Positions 54,459 through 63,945 of a stretch of DNA of 64,000 nucleotides are shown piece after piece. The position numbers and the translations under genes are program-made. The DNA is from JAPPHA01 sp963662815. Its GTDB lineage: Bacteria; Pseudomonadota; Alphaproteobacteria; Rhodobacterales; Rhodobacteraceae. The DNA lies in NCBI GenBank assembly GCA_963662815.2, contig CAXXWA010000041.1, positions 1 to 64,000 of the forward strand, written 5' to 3'. How positions within the stretch are numbered: the first letter of the stretch is position 1; the number at the start of each line of letters is the position of its first letter. A model generated the notes under the pieces. The model had not been told where the DNA came from, ran no database searches, and saw only the letters and a list, made by a program, of their open reading frames with translations.

Positions 54459-56291
54459 TCACTCGCCCGTCCCGCGTGTTGGAAACTCGAGACCGGCAAT
54501 GTCGGCTATTCGTGTTTGGCTGACCGGCGGGCGCGGAGCCCAGAGGTCGGCTTCTTCCAGTGGAGAATCCTGCCTGTCTTCCAGGATTCGTTCAAGGGCA
54601 ACACCGCAATATCGCCCTTGGCACCGTCCCATGCCGACTCGCGTGAGCCGTTTTATGCTCGCAAAGGTTGCATGGGAATGGTTGACCAAGACGGAATTCA
54701 GTTCGGCCAGCTTCAAGCCTTCGCAACGGCAGACGGGCGCACTTTCGTCGAGTCCGGCAAACAGGCGACCTGCGGGCCGGAACAGCTTCCACAACGACTG
54801 CTGGAAACCCCTTTGCCGCCGAAGCTCTGCCCTGGCAGTTTCCAGGGTCCCGCGAAATCCGCGCGGCGTCGGGATTTCGAGCACGTTCAGCGCGGTGGCT
54901 GCGGCGACAATCCCTTCGGCCTGCGCCGCCGCTGCGCCTCCAAACTTTGCGCAGTCTCCCACTGCCAGCACGTCATCTCGGCTGGTCGTGCAATCGTCTT
55001 GTCGCGCGGTCTCCATCATTCCGGATCCCGGGTTCACCGCCTGCGTGCAACCGAGAGAACGGAGTATTTCGTTCGCTGGCCGAAAGCCGTATCCGAGACA
55101 GACGGCGTCGGCCTCGAATTCCCTTGCCGGAACATCGTCGCCGGCCAGGCACTCCGCGATCGCCAGAAGGCGCGGGCGTTCTCCTTGACCCAGCTCCTCG
55201 ACGCGGGCGATTCTGCGTCCGTAGACCAGCGGGACGTTCTTTCGCGCGAGAAACGAAAGATATCCCGCGCCCTTGATCGCCAGACGCGGGCCGGTTCTCA
55301 GCATCCCGATGACGGAACCCGCCGCAGGCAGGCCGGGCCGTCGGGCGGCTTCGACGACGGCAACGACATCGGCGCCTGAATTCAGCAGCTCGGTCGCGAC
55401 CTGGAAATTGAGCGGCCCGTTGCCGGCGACCAGTACGCGCCGCCCCGGCAATACGCGGTAGCTCCTGAGCAGGGTCTGCGCTGCGCCGGTAGTCATGACG
55501 CCCGGAAGGGTCCAGCCATTGAACGGGTAGCCTACCTCGTACGCCCCCGTCGCTACAATCAGCACCTGCGGGCGAACCAGGCGGGTTCCGGATCCGGCCT
55601 TGATCACAAGATCCAGGGGCTTATACGCGCCAACGACCCTGGCAGACTGCAAGATCTCGACGCCCGATGCCTTGACCTCGCCAATCAATTTCCGGCCATC
55701 TGAGAACTGCCGGTCGTCGAATTTCTCCAACGGCAGGTCGGCTGCAGCCAGTGGCTGCTTGAAGAACTGCCCGCCTAGCTGCGGCCTCTCGTCGATCAGC
55801 AGGACGTCCGCGCCAGCCCGCGCCGCCGCTGCCGCCGCCGCCAAGCCCCCGGGGCCGCCGCCGACCACGGCAATCTGGGGAGTCAGGGCCGGCGCGGCGC
55901 GGCGCCGCCGCCCGGTCGAGATGTCTTCCGGTCCGGTTCCGGCTGCCACCCGGTTCGTCTGGCGCCGGACGGACATTCCCGGGCCAACCCTGGTCATGCA
56001 GGCGCGCCGGGAACAGCGGCCGTTCACCTCCAAAAGACACTCCTGGCACACGCCCATTCCGCAGAACGGGCCGCGATAACTGCCGCTTTCGGTCAAGCGC
56101 AGGCGAAGCTCGCCTGACGAGACCAAGGCTGCCAAGAGGCTTTCGCCCCGTCGAGCCCTTATGGCACGTCCCTCGAAATCGAGCTCGACGACGTCGCTAT
56201 TCTCGCCGAGCCAGGCGTTGCTTGCGCGAAGCGCATTGCAACCGGTTCGGTCGGGCAGGCCCAAGCGACTGCCTCCCGACCTAATCGTCAA
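54459..56291 (-). CDS. FAD-dependent oxidoreductase with 2Fe-2S domains (HcnA/HcnB-like fusion)
   Basis: The 610-residue protein fuses an N-terminal ferredoxin-like domain (GPFCGMGVCQECLLEVNG, one Cys far away in CSRRACMTRVG) with a FAD/NAD(P) oxidoreductase (IAVVGGGPGGLAAAAAAARAG, IVATGAYEVGYPFNGWTLPG, VLAVGDCAKFGG). A C-terminal BFD-like 2Fe-2S domain follows (PVCRCEG ... GMGRCQGRYCG). This is the composition of HcnAB/opine-oxidase/hydroxyproline-dehydrogenase alpha subunits, here as one chain. The frame starts at TTG 56291, overlapping the upstream dehydrogenase. No FAD oxidase beta subunit adjoins it. Confidence 0.83.
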   Translation of the reverse strand: MTIRSGGSRLGLPDRTGCNALRASNAWLGENSDVVELDFEGRAIRARRGESLLAALVSSGELRLRLTESGSYRGPFCGMGVCQECLLEVNGRCSRRACMTRVGPGMSVRRQTNRVAAGTGPEDISTGRRRRAAPALTPQIAVVGGGPGGLAAAAAAARAGADVLLIDERPQLGGQFFKQPLAAADLPLEKFDDRQFSDGRKLIGEVKASGVEILQSARVVGAYKPLDLVIKAGSGTRLVRPQVLIVATGAYEVGYPFNGWTLPGVMTTGAAQTLLRSYRVLPGRRVLVAGNGPLNFQVATELLNSGADVVAVVEAARRPGLPAAGSVIGMLRTGPRLAIKGAGYLSFLARKNVPLVYGRRIARVEELGQGERPRLLAIAECLAGDDVPAREFEADAVCLGYGFRPANEILRSLGCTQAVNPGSGMMETARQDDCTTSRDDVLAVGDCAKFGGAAAAQAEGIVAAATALNVLEIPTPRGFRGTLETARAELRRQRGFQQSLWKLFRPAGRLFAGLDESAPVCRCEGLKLAELNSVLVNHSHATFASIKRLTRVGMGRCQGRYCGVALERILEDRQDSPLEEADLWAPRPPVSQTRIADIAGLEFPTRGTGE

Positions 56292-57252
56292 TGCAGATCG
56301 CCAGCGCCGGATCCTGGCGTCTTGCGCGCAGAAGGGCCATCAGCGCCCTGTCGCGTTCATTGCCGCGTTGCCGCCACCCGTCCAGCGGCAGCGCTTCTCG
56401 CCGGGCTGCGGCGACCCCTGCGACAAGTTCTTCCGTCCATGGGTCATGTTGACCGCGTTCCCTGCCCATCCGGGCATAGGCAGGCCCCATCCGATGAGCA
56501 TGCGCGATGATTCCGCCGCGCGTGTTGAGATCGGAGGTTTCGAACGGGCCGATCACTGACCAGCGAAGACCCAGCGCGTCGCGCACCAGTCGGTCGATTT
56601 CGCCAACCGACAGAATTCCGTCGCGCACCAGGCAATATGCTTCGCGCAGCAACGCGCCCTGAAGCCTGTTGTAGGCGAAACCCTCAACTTCGCTGCCGAG
56701 CCTGACGAACGACATGTCCAGCCCTTCAAGCAGCCTGGCAGTCCGGTCCACAACCTCCGGATTCGTGAAGGGCGCGGGCACGATTTCGACGATTCTCAGC
56801 AGATAAGGCGGATTTGCGGGGTGCAGGACCAAGGTGCGGGACCGGCCCGGCAGGTTCGCGGCGAACCTGGATGCCGAGATAAACGAAGACGAACTGGCAA
56901 GTGCGACGTCGGGCGGCGCAATCGAGTCCAGTTCGGAAAAGAGCCTTTTCTTTGCGTGCACATCCTCCGAAATGCATTCCTGAACGTGGCCTGCTCGATC
57001 GATCGCGGATCCGATTTCGTCGACGAACGCGATTCTGTCTGCAGCTTCGCCCGGCGATCCGCTCAGCAGGCCGAAGTCCTCGAGCTCGTCAAGCCGATCC
57101 AGGACTTCCTGCCGGGCATCCGCGAGCCTTCCTGCATCGCTGTCGAACACGCGGACATAGTGACCGCCGGCAGCGAAAACGATCGCCCAACCCGTTCCAA
57201 TGGTACCTCCACCAACAATGGCGACAGGGGGTCGCCGGTCACTTTTTTTCAT
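56281..57252 (-). CDS. 3-hydroxyacyl-CoA dehydrogenase-family hydroxy-acid dehydrogenase
   Basis: The 323-residue enzyme has a Rossmann site VAIVGGGTIGTGWAIVFAAGG, the central SSSSFISASRFAANL block, the catalytic His in LVLHPANPPYLLRIVEIVPA and Asn in FAYNRLQGALLREAYCLV. The pattern matches gulonate 3-dehydrogenase/lambda-crystallin and carnitine dehydrogenase rather than fatty-acid enzymes. It overlaps the FAD oxidoreductase gene by 11 bp, so the two probably act in one catabolic route for a hydroxy or amino acid. Confidence 0.85.
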   Translation of the reverse strand: MKKSDRRPPVAIVGGGTIGTGWAIVFAAGGHYVRVFDSDAGRLADARQEVLDRLDELEDFGLLSGSPGEAADRIAFVDEIGSAIDRAGHVQECISEDVHAKKRLFSELDSIAPPDVALASSSSFISASRFAANLPGRSRTLVLHPANPPYLLRIVEIVPAPFTNPEVVDRTARLLEGLDMSFVRLGSEVEGFAYNRLQGALLREAYCLVRDGILSVGEIDRLVRDALGLRWSVIGPFETSDLNTRGGIIAHAHRMGPAYARMGRERGQHDPWTEELVAGVAAARREALPLDGWRQRGNERDRALMALLRARRQDPALAICIDD

Positions 57253-57771
57253 GCCAATTCGCCTGTAAATTCGATGTGAACTTCCGGCGCATGCAGAATG
57301 ATGTCAAGTTCCGGATCGCCTGGACCATTGGATCGGCACAGGAACGGCCACACCCGCGGGCAACGAACTCGTGGCTGGACAAGTTGCGGTCGTGACAGGC
57401 GAGGCCGGAGGGGCGGGCGATTGCCGATCAACTTCCGGCAGCGCGTGCGTCAGGGGTCGCGTCCGACATCCTGCCGGAGGAAGAAACCAGCGACCTTCCG
57501 GGTGCCCGGGCATTCAGGCAAGCCGGCGCGTGCCCGGAACAAGACGTCCGTCCCGCAATTTCGTACACAACTGAGCATTTTGGCAACCTTCTGGAGTAAA
57601 CGCCAGGTTGATTCCGGTGGCAGCCATGAAGTTGTAGAGGGTTGATCGGGACACGCCCGAATCCTGTGGATCGCGGAATGGAGACGTCGAGGTCGGTGAA
57701 CCGGCCGGTTCTGTCTTCGCACCCCGGCTCTCCTTGCCGCGCAGGGTCGTTGCAGGATCCGGGTTGTCGGC
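57253..57771. other. 519-bp gap, no recognised gene
   Basis: Both strands lack a frame with family features. It separates the oxidoreductase operon from a cluster of small accessory genes. Confidence 0.4.
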
Positions 57772-58023
57772 CTAATCTTCGTCCTTGAATAGTCGTTGGC
57801 AGGCAGCTTCGGCCCGGGCAACTCCCTCGTCGGTCAGGTAGACGGATTTCGCCTTGCTCGCCGGATCGGAAATCAGGTCGCGGTCATGAAGCCTGTCCAT
57901 GGCACTCCAGTTGAGGGACTTCCATGCGCGAGCGCCGCCGAAGCGAGGGCGCTCGCAAATGTTGAGGTAGAGCAATGCCAGAACCGCTTCGTCAATTCTC
58001 TCTTTCGTTCGGTCGTCGCTCAT
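57772..58023 (-). CDS. DUF6429-family protein
   Basis: The 83-residue product contains AVLALLYLNICERPRFGGAR, AWKSLNWSAMDRLHDRDLIS and DPASKAKSVYLTDEGVARAE, the hallmark arrangement of DUF6429 proteins (a winged-helix-like shape with a conserved RAWK and KSVxLTDEG). Function is unknown. It lies 15 bp after the preceding small gene and reads in the same direction. Confidence 0.75.
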   Translation of the reverse strand: MSDDRTKERIDEAVLALLYLNICERPRFGGARAWKSLNWSAMDRLHDRDLISDPASKAKSVYLTDEGVARAEAACQRLFKDED

Positions 58024-58038
58024 CCTCTGGCGCTTCGT

Positions 58039-58518
58039 CTATTTCAGATCGAGCGTGCTGCTGCCTCCCGACCCCATGACCCTTGAGATCAGGTGGTCGG
58101 TCACGTCGTTGAAGTAGGAAGCCAGTTCGGACTGAAGATTGCGGTACTCCCGCCATGGCCCCCGGTCGAACTGCCGTTCGTGCACGCGCACCATGACGGT
58201 AGTGTGGCGCTGTCGCTTGTAGCGGTAGGGCCGCACTCCGTGCTTGCGGCATACCGCGCAGAAAAGGTCGACGCACCACATGTCGGGAAAGGAATACCGG
58301 AGTTCGACCTTGGGCTCCTGCCACCTGTCCGACTTCCCCAAGCGCCCCTGCAGCCGTTCGATCGCGGCCCCGGCAGCCGACCTCTCTCCCGGACTGCCCG
58401 CTCGCCGGAACAGCGCCTCCAGCTTGGCGAGCTTCTCCCTGAGGCGCCTGTCTCCGTTCATGGCGCGCCGAAATCTCGACTCGCATCCGGCGAGGAAGGA
58501 TCGAACGTCATTCGGCAT
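58039..58518 (-). CDS. Hypothetical protein with a conserved RYKRQRHTTVMV block
   Basis: From ATG 58518 the product is 159 residues. The N-terminal half is helical and charged (RRLREKLAKLEALFRRAGSP, AAGAAIERLQGRLG). The C-terminal half has FPDMWCVDLFCAVCRKHGVR, PYRYKRQRHTTVMVRVHERQ and the DVTDHLISRVMGSG end, a pattern seen in uncharacterised proteins related to DUF2786 neighbours. The function is unknown. It overlaps the Uma2 gene by 11 bp. Confidence 0.65.
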   Translation of the reverse strand: MPNDVRSFLAGCESRFRRAMNGDRRLREKLAKLEALFRRAGSPGERSAAGAAIERLQGRLGKSDRWQEPKVELRYSFPDMWCVDLFCAVCRKHGVRPYRYKRQRHTTVMVRVHERQFDRGPWREYRNLQSELASYFNDVTDHLISRVMGSGGSSTLDLK

Positions 58519-59113
58519 CTCCCCGTTCCGGGCCTGCCATTGCCTCGGGCCAGAGGGCGTCGAGAGGGAAGGTGATGGCGTCGAAGGGCGGAAGCGAGAC
58601 CGGCGCGTCATCGACGAGAGTGGCCAGCAGCAGCCAGCGCCCGTCGCGCAGCGCGAAGGCCTCGAGCGTCCTTGCATCGGGATCGACGAACCAGAGATGG
58701 CGGACGCTTTCGCGGGCGTAGATCCCCCGCTTCCCGCCCAGGTCCAGCCGTCGCGTGGACGGCGAGAGCACTTCGCACACCCAGTCCGGAACGATGGTGA
58801 AATACGCCGCGTCCGGGTACTCGGGCATCGTCTCGCGCCGCCAGCCGGCGAGGTCCGGCACCACGATGTCCTCGCCTAGGTGCAGTTCGGGCTCGTCGAC
58901 AATCCACCAGCCGCCGGGGCCGTCGCTTCCCCGGCCGAACGGATTGACAAGGCTTCCACCGAGAATCGAACTCGCCCAGGCATGGCGGGTTGCCGGCCTC
59001 GGATGGGTATGGAGCGTGCCGGCGACAACCTCGGCGACCATGCGGGGCGGTGCGTCGAGCACGTCCTGGTAGGTCGCCCGGCGGGTTTCCTTGCGTTTGG
59101 GCCGCATCGTCAT
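58508..59113 (-). CDS. Uma2-family (PD-(D/E)xK) endonuclease-like protein
   Basis: The start MTMRPKRKETRRATYQDVLD (59113) gives 201 residues. The nuclease core has VVPDLAGWRRETMPEYP (Asp), DWVCEVLSPSTRRLDLGGKRGIYARESV (Glu and Lys) and HLWFVDPDARTLEAF, as in Uma2/DUF820 proteins. These are restriction-endonuclease-fold proteins often multiplied in genomes; their role is unproven. It is the first of three overlapping or closely spaced genes. Confidence 0.85.
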   Translation of the reverse strand: MTMRPKRKETRRATYQDVLDAPPRMVAEVVAGTLHTHPRPATRHAWASSILGGSLVNPFGRGSDGPGGWWIVDEPELHLGEDIVVPDLAGWRRETMPEYPDAAYFTIVPDWVCEVLSPSTRRLDLGGKRGIYARESVRHLWFVDPDARTLEAFALRDGRWLLLATLVDDAPVSLPPFDAITFPLDALWPEAMAGPERGDAE

Positions 59114-59757
59114 GGTCTTCGGTCCTCCCGTGCCCCAGCCATCCTGACAGCATGAAAACGATGGCGTTTTGATTGTAGCCCGAGGCGGACCAGCAGTCAG
59201 CAAGACAGTGTATATTGTCTGCGACCTTGGCGAACAACCAGCCTTCCGGTCTGGCGGGCAGCCGCGGCGGACGGCGCTTGTCCGGCAAATTCAGCGCTTG
59301 TCCCGGGAGCATTTCAGGGGTTGCGGGCAATGAAGTCGACAGGCAAAGGGATCTGCGAACCCCGGCTCGAGACGAACGCTGACATTTGCAGGAGAAGCGT
59401 CCATGCACAACAGCCCAACCGCAGGGGGTTCTTCGGGTACGACCGGTCGCGACGCGGACGTTCACTGTTACGAACGACATCTGGCCGCTCCCCAACGCCG
59501 GCGTCGACGACCGATTGATCGGGAGTCGGTTTCGATTCTCCGGCGCACAGGCAAATCGAGGATTTTGCGGTGCCGTTTCCGACAGTCGGAACACTGGCAG
59601 GTGTTCTCGATGGTAATCGCGCCGGGGCCCATGAAAGTGGATTTCACGCAATGTACCAAGTCAGGCGGCTCTGCTGGGTCGCGTGGTTCCAAGTCAGTTG
59701 GCGTGCATGCAACCGACCAAGGCCAACGCGAAAGCGCCAACCAAACATCCCCCTGTG
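59114..59757. other. 644-bp gap before the IS graveyard
   Basis: No gene is supported on either strand. Frames are short or Arg-rich. Its right limit is the left end of the deleted IS30 element. Confidence 0.4.
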
Positions 59758-60168
59758 CCAATCTGAAATGCAACACCAGATGTGGTGGCAGCCTGTGTCT
59801 TTCGACGCAGGATGTTGCGAATCAGCCAGATGGCGATGATGGTCTCTGTATTGTGAAGCAAGGAGATTGTCATGCCGAAGGGCTACCGCAACCTGACCTG
59901 CGGCGAACGATGCCGGACATGCGCGCTGAGGAAAATCGGCCGTTCGAACGGAGAGATCGCGGCGCAGCTCGGCCGGGACCGGACGACGGTCTGTAGCGAG
60001 ATTCGGCGCAACCGCGGCGAGCGCGGCTATCGCCACAAGCAGGCGCAGGTCAAGGCCTCGACCCCGATCTCAGGTGCCCCGGGGCTTGGATTCACCATCG
60101 CCGGGCCGTCCCCCCCGCCCGGGCTGCGCGCTCGTTGCAGAAATGGCCGGTGTTGCACTTCGGAGTGG
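59758..60168 (+). mobile_element. Internally deleted IS30-family element
   Basis: The left end CCAATCTGAAATGCAACACC and the right end GGTGTTGCACTTCGGAGTGG match the IS30 element at 25857-26934 in inverted arrangement. Between them only the first 64 or so residues of the transposase remain (MPKGYRNLTCGERCRTCALR, LGRDRTTVCSEIRRNRGERG), joined directly to the right-end region. Roughly 650 bp of the middle are gone. At 411 bp with both ends kept, it could in principle be mobilised in trans. Confidence 0.75.
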
Positions 60169-60301
60169 AAGTCGGGCTGCAAGTTGTGGCTCCATGGCGT
60201 AAATTGCGATATTCTCGACGCGAAGATCCGGGCCGGAACGCCGTTTCCGGCCCCTTCAAGCCCAAACCGGCCCGTTTCGGGCAATTCTCTGCGAGGCAGG
60301 C

Positions 60302-61867
60302 ATGGGGCAGGTACGCAATCCGCAGATGCAGATCGGCGAATTCCGCATCGAGGACATCGGGCCGGACCTCTAGTCCAGGGACGACATCCCGGCACTGCTG
60401 ATCGGCCTTCGGTTCCTCTACTCTGACGAGGACTTCCGCTCCCGGCTGTTCGCCCTCCGCGACAAGCACATCCTCCCCGGCATTGACAGGAAGGTCGGGC
60501 GGCCGGGCATGGAGATGTGGCGGATCCTCGTGATGGGGGTGGTCAAGCAGGGCCTCGGTTGCGACTTCGACCGCCTCCACGAACTTGCGAACGAGCACAA
60601 GACGCTGCGCAAGTTCCTCGGGCATGCGGACATGCGGGACGACTACCGCTACAACTACCAGAGGCTGGTGGACAATGTGAGCCTGCTGAGCCCGGAGCTG
60701 CTTGTTGCAGTCGGCAAGCTGATCGTGGAGAGCGGCCATGGGGTCGCGGCAAAAAAGCCTGGCGAGCCCTTGCGCGGGCGCTGTGACAGCTTCGTGGTCG
60801 AGACCGACGTGCACTATCCCGCCGGCGTGAACCTGCTTCGGGACGCGATGCGCTGCCTGATCCGGGCGGTCGGCCGCGCGGCGCCTGTTCAACAGGGTGC
60901 GGGCGACGCGCCGGGCGTCCGCGAAGAACGTGGAGACGTATCTCGAACGCTGCCTCGAGCTCGTCGCGCGCGCGGAGGCGAGACTCGCGGAGATCGGCGC
61001 CGAAGCCCGGGAGATCGCGGAGATCGAAGGGTATATCGCGCATGCGAGGCGCCAGATCGACCAGTTCGACCGCCGCCTTCTCAAGGGCGAGACGATCCCG
61101 CAGGAGGAGAAGGCGTTCTCGATCTTCGAGCCGCACACGCGCTGGATCTCGAAGGACAAGGCGGGATGCCCGGCGGAGTTCGGCGTTCCGGTCTGCATCC
61201 TCGAGGACCGGCACGGCTTCATCCTGCACCACGAGATCATGTGGGAGGGCGGCGACACGGACCACGCGGTGCCGATGGTGGAGGGAGCCTGGGCGCGGTT
61301 TCCCGACCTCCGCGCGGCGAGCTTCGACCGCGGCTTCCACAGCCCCGCGAACCGGGTCTGCCTCGACGAGCTGCTCGACAGCAACATGCTGCCGAAGAAA
61401 GGGTATCTGAAAGCGGCGGAGCGCGAGCGCGAGCAGGGCGGGGAGTTCGCGGCGATGCGGCGCCGGCATCCGGCTGTGGAATCGGCGACCGACAACCTCG
61501 GGCACTGCGGCCTCGACCGGGTCCTGGCCTGCGGGCCCGAGGGCTTTGCCCGCATGGTGGCGCTCTCCGTGGCTGCCTTCAACATCCACCGCATCGGCCT
61601 TCTGCTGCGCCGGAAGGCGGCAAGGCGACGACGCGCCGCCTGGCGGCGCTCCCCGACAAGGCCGGATCGTTCGCGACCCGCCGCGGGCGGGAGGACCGCC
61701 CGCGCGCCGCCGGCGGCGTGGGTCGCGGAATCCGGCCCCGAGGCTTGGAAAACAGCCGTTCGGGACGTGCGAACGGCCCGCAGCGGGGCCGATTGCTGCA
61801 CTGCAGCATCGGGATTCGTCGGAATCCGCAACTGGCAGCCGCCCGGAAACACGGGTTTTCTGGCTGA
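60302..61867 (+). pseudogene. ISNCY-family transposase, broken
   Basis: The protein starts MGQVRNPQMQIGEFRIEDIG and is stopped by a TAG at about 60371. It resumes as SRDDIPALLIGLRFLYSDED and MEMWRILVMGVVKQGLGCDF, characteristic of ISNCY transposases, up to CLIRAVGRA. Near 60885 a deletion removes some 20-30 codons and shifts the frame; the rest (RLFNRVRATRRAS, VETDVHYP upstream, SFDRGFHSPANR, HCGLDRV) continues to about 61600. The tail is again Arg-rich. Not functional. Confidence 0.8.
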
Positions 61868-61876
61868 CACTAACTA

Positions 61877-63048
61877 GTCTCCCGAATCTTAAGTTCGCAT
61901 CAAACATTTTCGCTTGCGCCGGGTTCACTCATCTTGAGGCAGAACCTCCTGACCGACGCAAGGATCTCGTCGGCGGACTTGACCCATTTGTAGGGCCGCG
62001 GGTTCTCGTTGTGCGCGTCGATGAACGACATGATGTCCGCCTCGAGTTCGGCGACCGAGCGATGCGCGCTCCGCTGCAGCTTCTTCCTGGTCAGTTCCGC
62101 GAACCAGCGCTCGACTAGGTTCAGCCATGACGCCGAGGTCGGCGTGAAATGGATGTGCCAGTGCCTGCGGCGGGCAAGCCATTTCCTCACCTTCTCCGTC
62201 TTGTGCGTCGCGTAGTTGTCCATCACCAGGTGCACGTCCAGCCCGTCGGGCACCGCCGCCTCGACCTCCTTGAGGAAGCTCAGGAACTCGTGGCGCGATG
62301 GCGGCCGAAGCACTTGCCGGTCACCGCGCCGGTGGCGACGTCGAGCGCGGCGAAGAGCGTCGTCGTGCCGTGGCGGACGTAGTCGTGGGTTCTCCGCTCG
62401 GCCACGCCCGGCGCCATCGGCAGGACCGGCTGCGTCCGGTCCAGGGCCTGGATCTGCGACTTCTCGTCCACGCACAGGACGACCGCGCGGTCCGGCGGGG
62501 CCATGTACAGCCCCACGATGTCCTGCACCTTGTCGACGAACAGCGGGTCCGTCGACAGCTTGAACGTCTCGCTCCGGTGCGGCTTCAGGCTGAACGCCGA
62601 CCAGATCCGGTGCACGTGTGCGACACGCCCGTCCTCCCGGCCATGCTCCGGACCGACCAGTGCGTCGCGTCCTTCGGCATCGTGGTCAGCGTCCGCTCCA
62701 CCACCTCGGCCACCTTCTCGTCCGTCACGGTGCGGGGCCGGCCGGACCTGTACTCGTCCGAGAGGCCCTCGATGCGCCTCTCGGCGAACCGCCTGCGCCA
62801 CTTGCCGACCGTGTGCTCGTGCACCCCGGCACGCTCCGCGACCTCCCTGCTCCGGAGCCCCTCGGCGCAGAGCAGGATGATCCTGCAGCGGTCGGACAGC
62901 GACCGCGGCGCCTTGTGCTTTCGGACATGCGCCTCGAGAAACGCCCGCTCCTCGGCGCTCAGCACCACTTCCACCGCCTTGCCTCTCATCGAACCGCCTC
63001 CTGCTCGTGTCATCTGTCTCTTTGATAGCAACTACTGTTACAGAAGAC
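61877..63048 (-). mobile_element. IS630-family insertion sequence
   Basis: Ends are GTCTCCC (left) and, read inward from the right, GTCTTCTG, each preceded by TA (61875-61876 and 63049-63050), as expected for an IS630 element that duplicates TA. The 1172-bp interior is one broken transposase gene on the minus strand. Its left end lies a few bases after the ISNCY remnant. Confidence 0.7.
61900..62989 (-). pseudogene. IS630-family transposase, two frameshifts
   Basis: The first piece (from ATG 62989) has the helix-turn-helix LRSREVAERAGVHEHTVGKW and RRRFAERRIEGLSDEYRSGR PRTV. The second (after a shift near 62620) has VHRIWSAFSLKPHRSETFKL and VVLCVDEKSQIQALDRTQPV (first catalytic Asp). The third (after a shift near 62300) has HLVMDNYATHKTEKVRKWLA (second Asp) and HFTPTSASWLNLVERWFAEL (Glu). 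All three catalytic residues survive, so the element died recently or uses frameshifting; two shifts make the latter unlikely. Confidence 0.85.
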
Positions 63049-63866
63049 TAGGCTGTGGACTCAATTAACCGGCCTGCGACCCGCCGGAGCAGGAACCGGC
63101 TGATGGCCAGGCGCACGGTGGACAGGAAGTTGCGCGCGGTCTTGTCGTACCGCGTTGCAACTCTCCGGAACTCCTTGATCCTGCCGATGAATCTCTCGAC
63201 CGGACTGCGCTCCCGGCATGCCTCGCGGTCAAGCCCGCGCTGCTCGTTCCGGCTGGACTTCGGCGGAATCACCGCGGTCGCTCCGGCCTCCGCGATCATG
63301 TCGAGGATGGCGTTGCTGTCACAATCCCTGTCGCCGATCACCGTCTCGTCCGGCCCGAGCCCCTCGAGGAGCGCCCCAGCCTGCGTGCAGTCGGCCGCCT
63401 GTCCGGGGGCCTGGAGCACGGCCTTCACGAGTTCGTTTCCGTCGATGCCGGTGCGGACCTTCGTGGTCCTGCCGCCGCGGCTAATCCCGACCTCGGGAGG
63501 CTCGCCGTCCCGCGGGGCGCCCGCGCCGTGCCTGCGGACGCGGATCGACGAGGAATCCACCATGCGCAGGCGAAGCTCCCCGCCGCCGCCGTCGTTGTCG
63601 TCGCCTTCCGCAAGTTCCTGAAGCTTCGACATGATCTTCTCCCGGAGGCCGTTCCTGCTCCACCGGTTGTAGCGGTTGAAGCAGGTCGCGTGCGGACCGT
63701 AGCGCTCCGGCAGGTCGCGCCACGGCGTGCCGGTGCGCAGCACGAAGAAGATGCCGTCCATCACCCGCCTGTCATGCACTCGCTTCGGGCCCTGATGCTT
63801 CTGCGGAAGCACGGAACGGAGGATTTTCCACTCCGCATCCGTCATGTCGTGTCGGTCGCCGCTCAT
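63048..63866 (-). CDS. IS5-family transposase
   Basis: From ATG 63866 (MSGDRHDMTDAEWKILRSVL) the product is 272 residues in one frame. PWRDLPERYGPHATCFNRYN is the N-terminal IS5 block. The catalytic acids are in RMVDSSSIRVRRHG, VIGDRDCDSNAIL and RSPVERFIGRIKEFRRVATRYDK. The stop codon TAG is made of the TA target duplication plus one flanking base of the IS630 element. This is the only transposase at the right end of the window that appears complete. Confidence 0.88.
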   Translation of the reverse strand: MSGDRHDMTDAEWKILRSVLPQKHQGPKRVHDRRVMDGIFFVLRTGTPWRDLPERYGPHATCFNRYNRWSRNGLREKIMSKLQELAEGDDNDGGGGELRLRMVDSSSIRVRRHGAGAPRDGEPPEVGISRGGRTTKVRTGIDGNELVKAVLQAPGQAADCTQAGALLEGLGPDETVIGDRDCDSNAILDMIAEAGATAVIPPKSSRNEQRGLDREACRERSPVERFIGRIKEFRRVATRYDKTARNFLSTVRLAISRFLLRRVAGRLIESTA

Positions 63867-63945
63867 GCCTCGAACTCCTTGTCTGGACTGTTTCCTGCAG
63901 GAATCACGGAGGCGCAGGATTGTCAACTATTTTGGGTACAGTGCC
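63051..63945 (-). mobile_element. IS5-family (IS427-like) insertion sequence
   Basis: The element lies between TA at 63049-63050 and TA at 63946-63947. Its ends GGCTGTGGACTC and, read inward from the other side, GGCACTGTACCC are short imperfect inverted repeats. At 895 bp it has the size of IS427-group elements. Its left TA is also the right TA of the IS630 element, so it inserted exactly at that junction. Confidence 0.7.
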
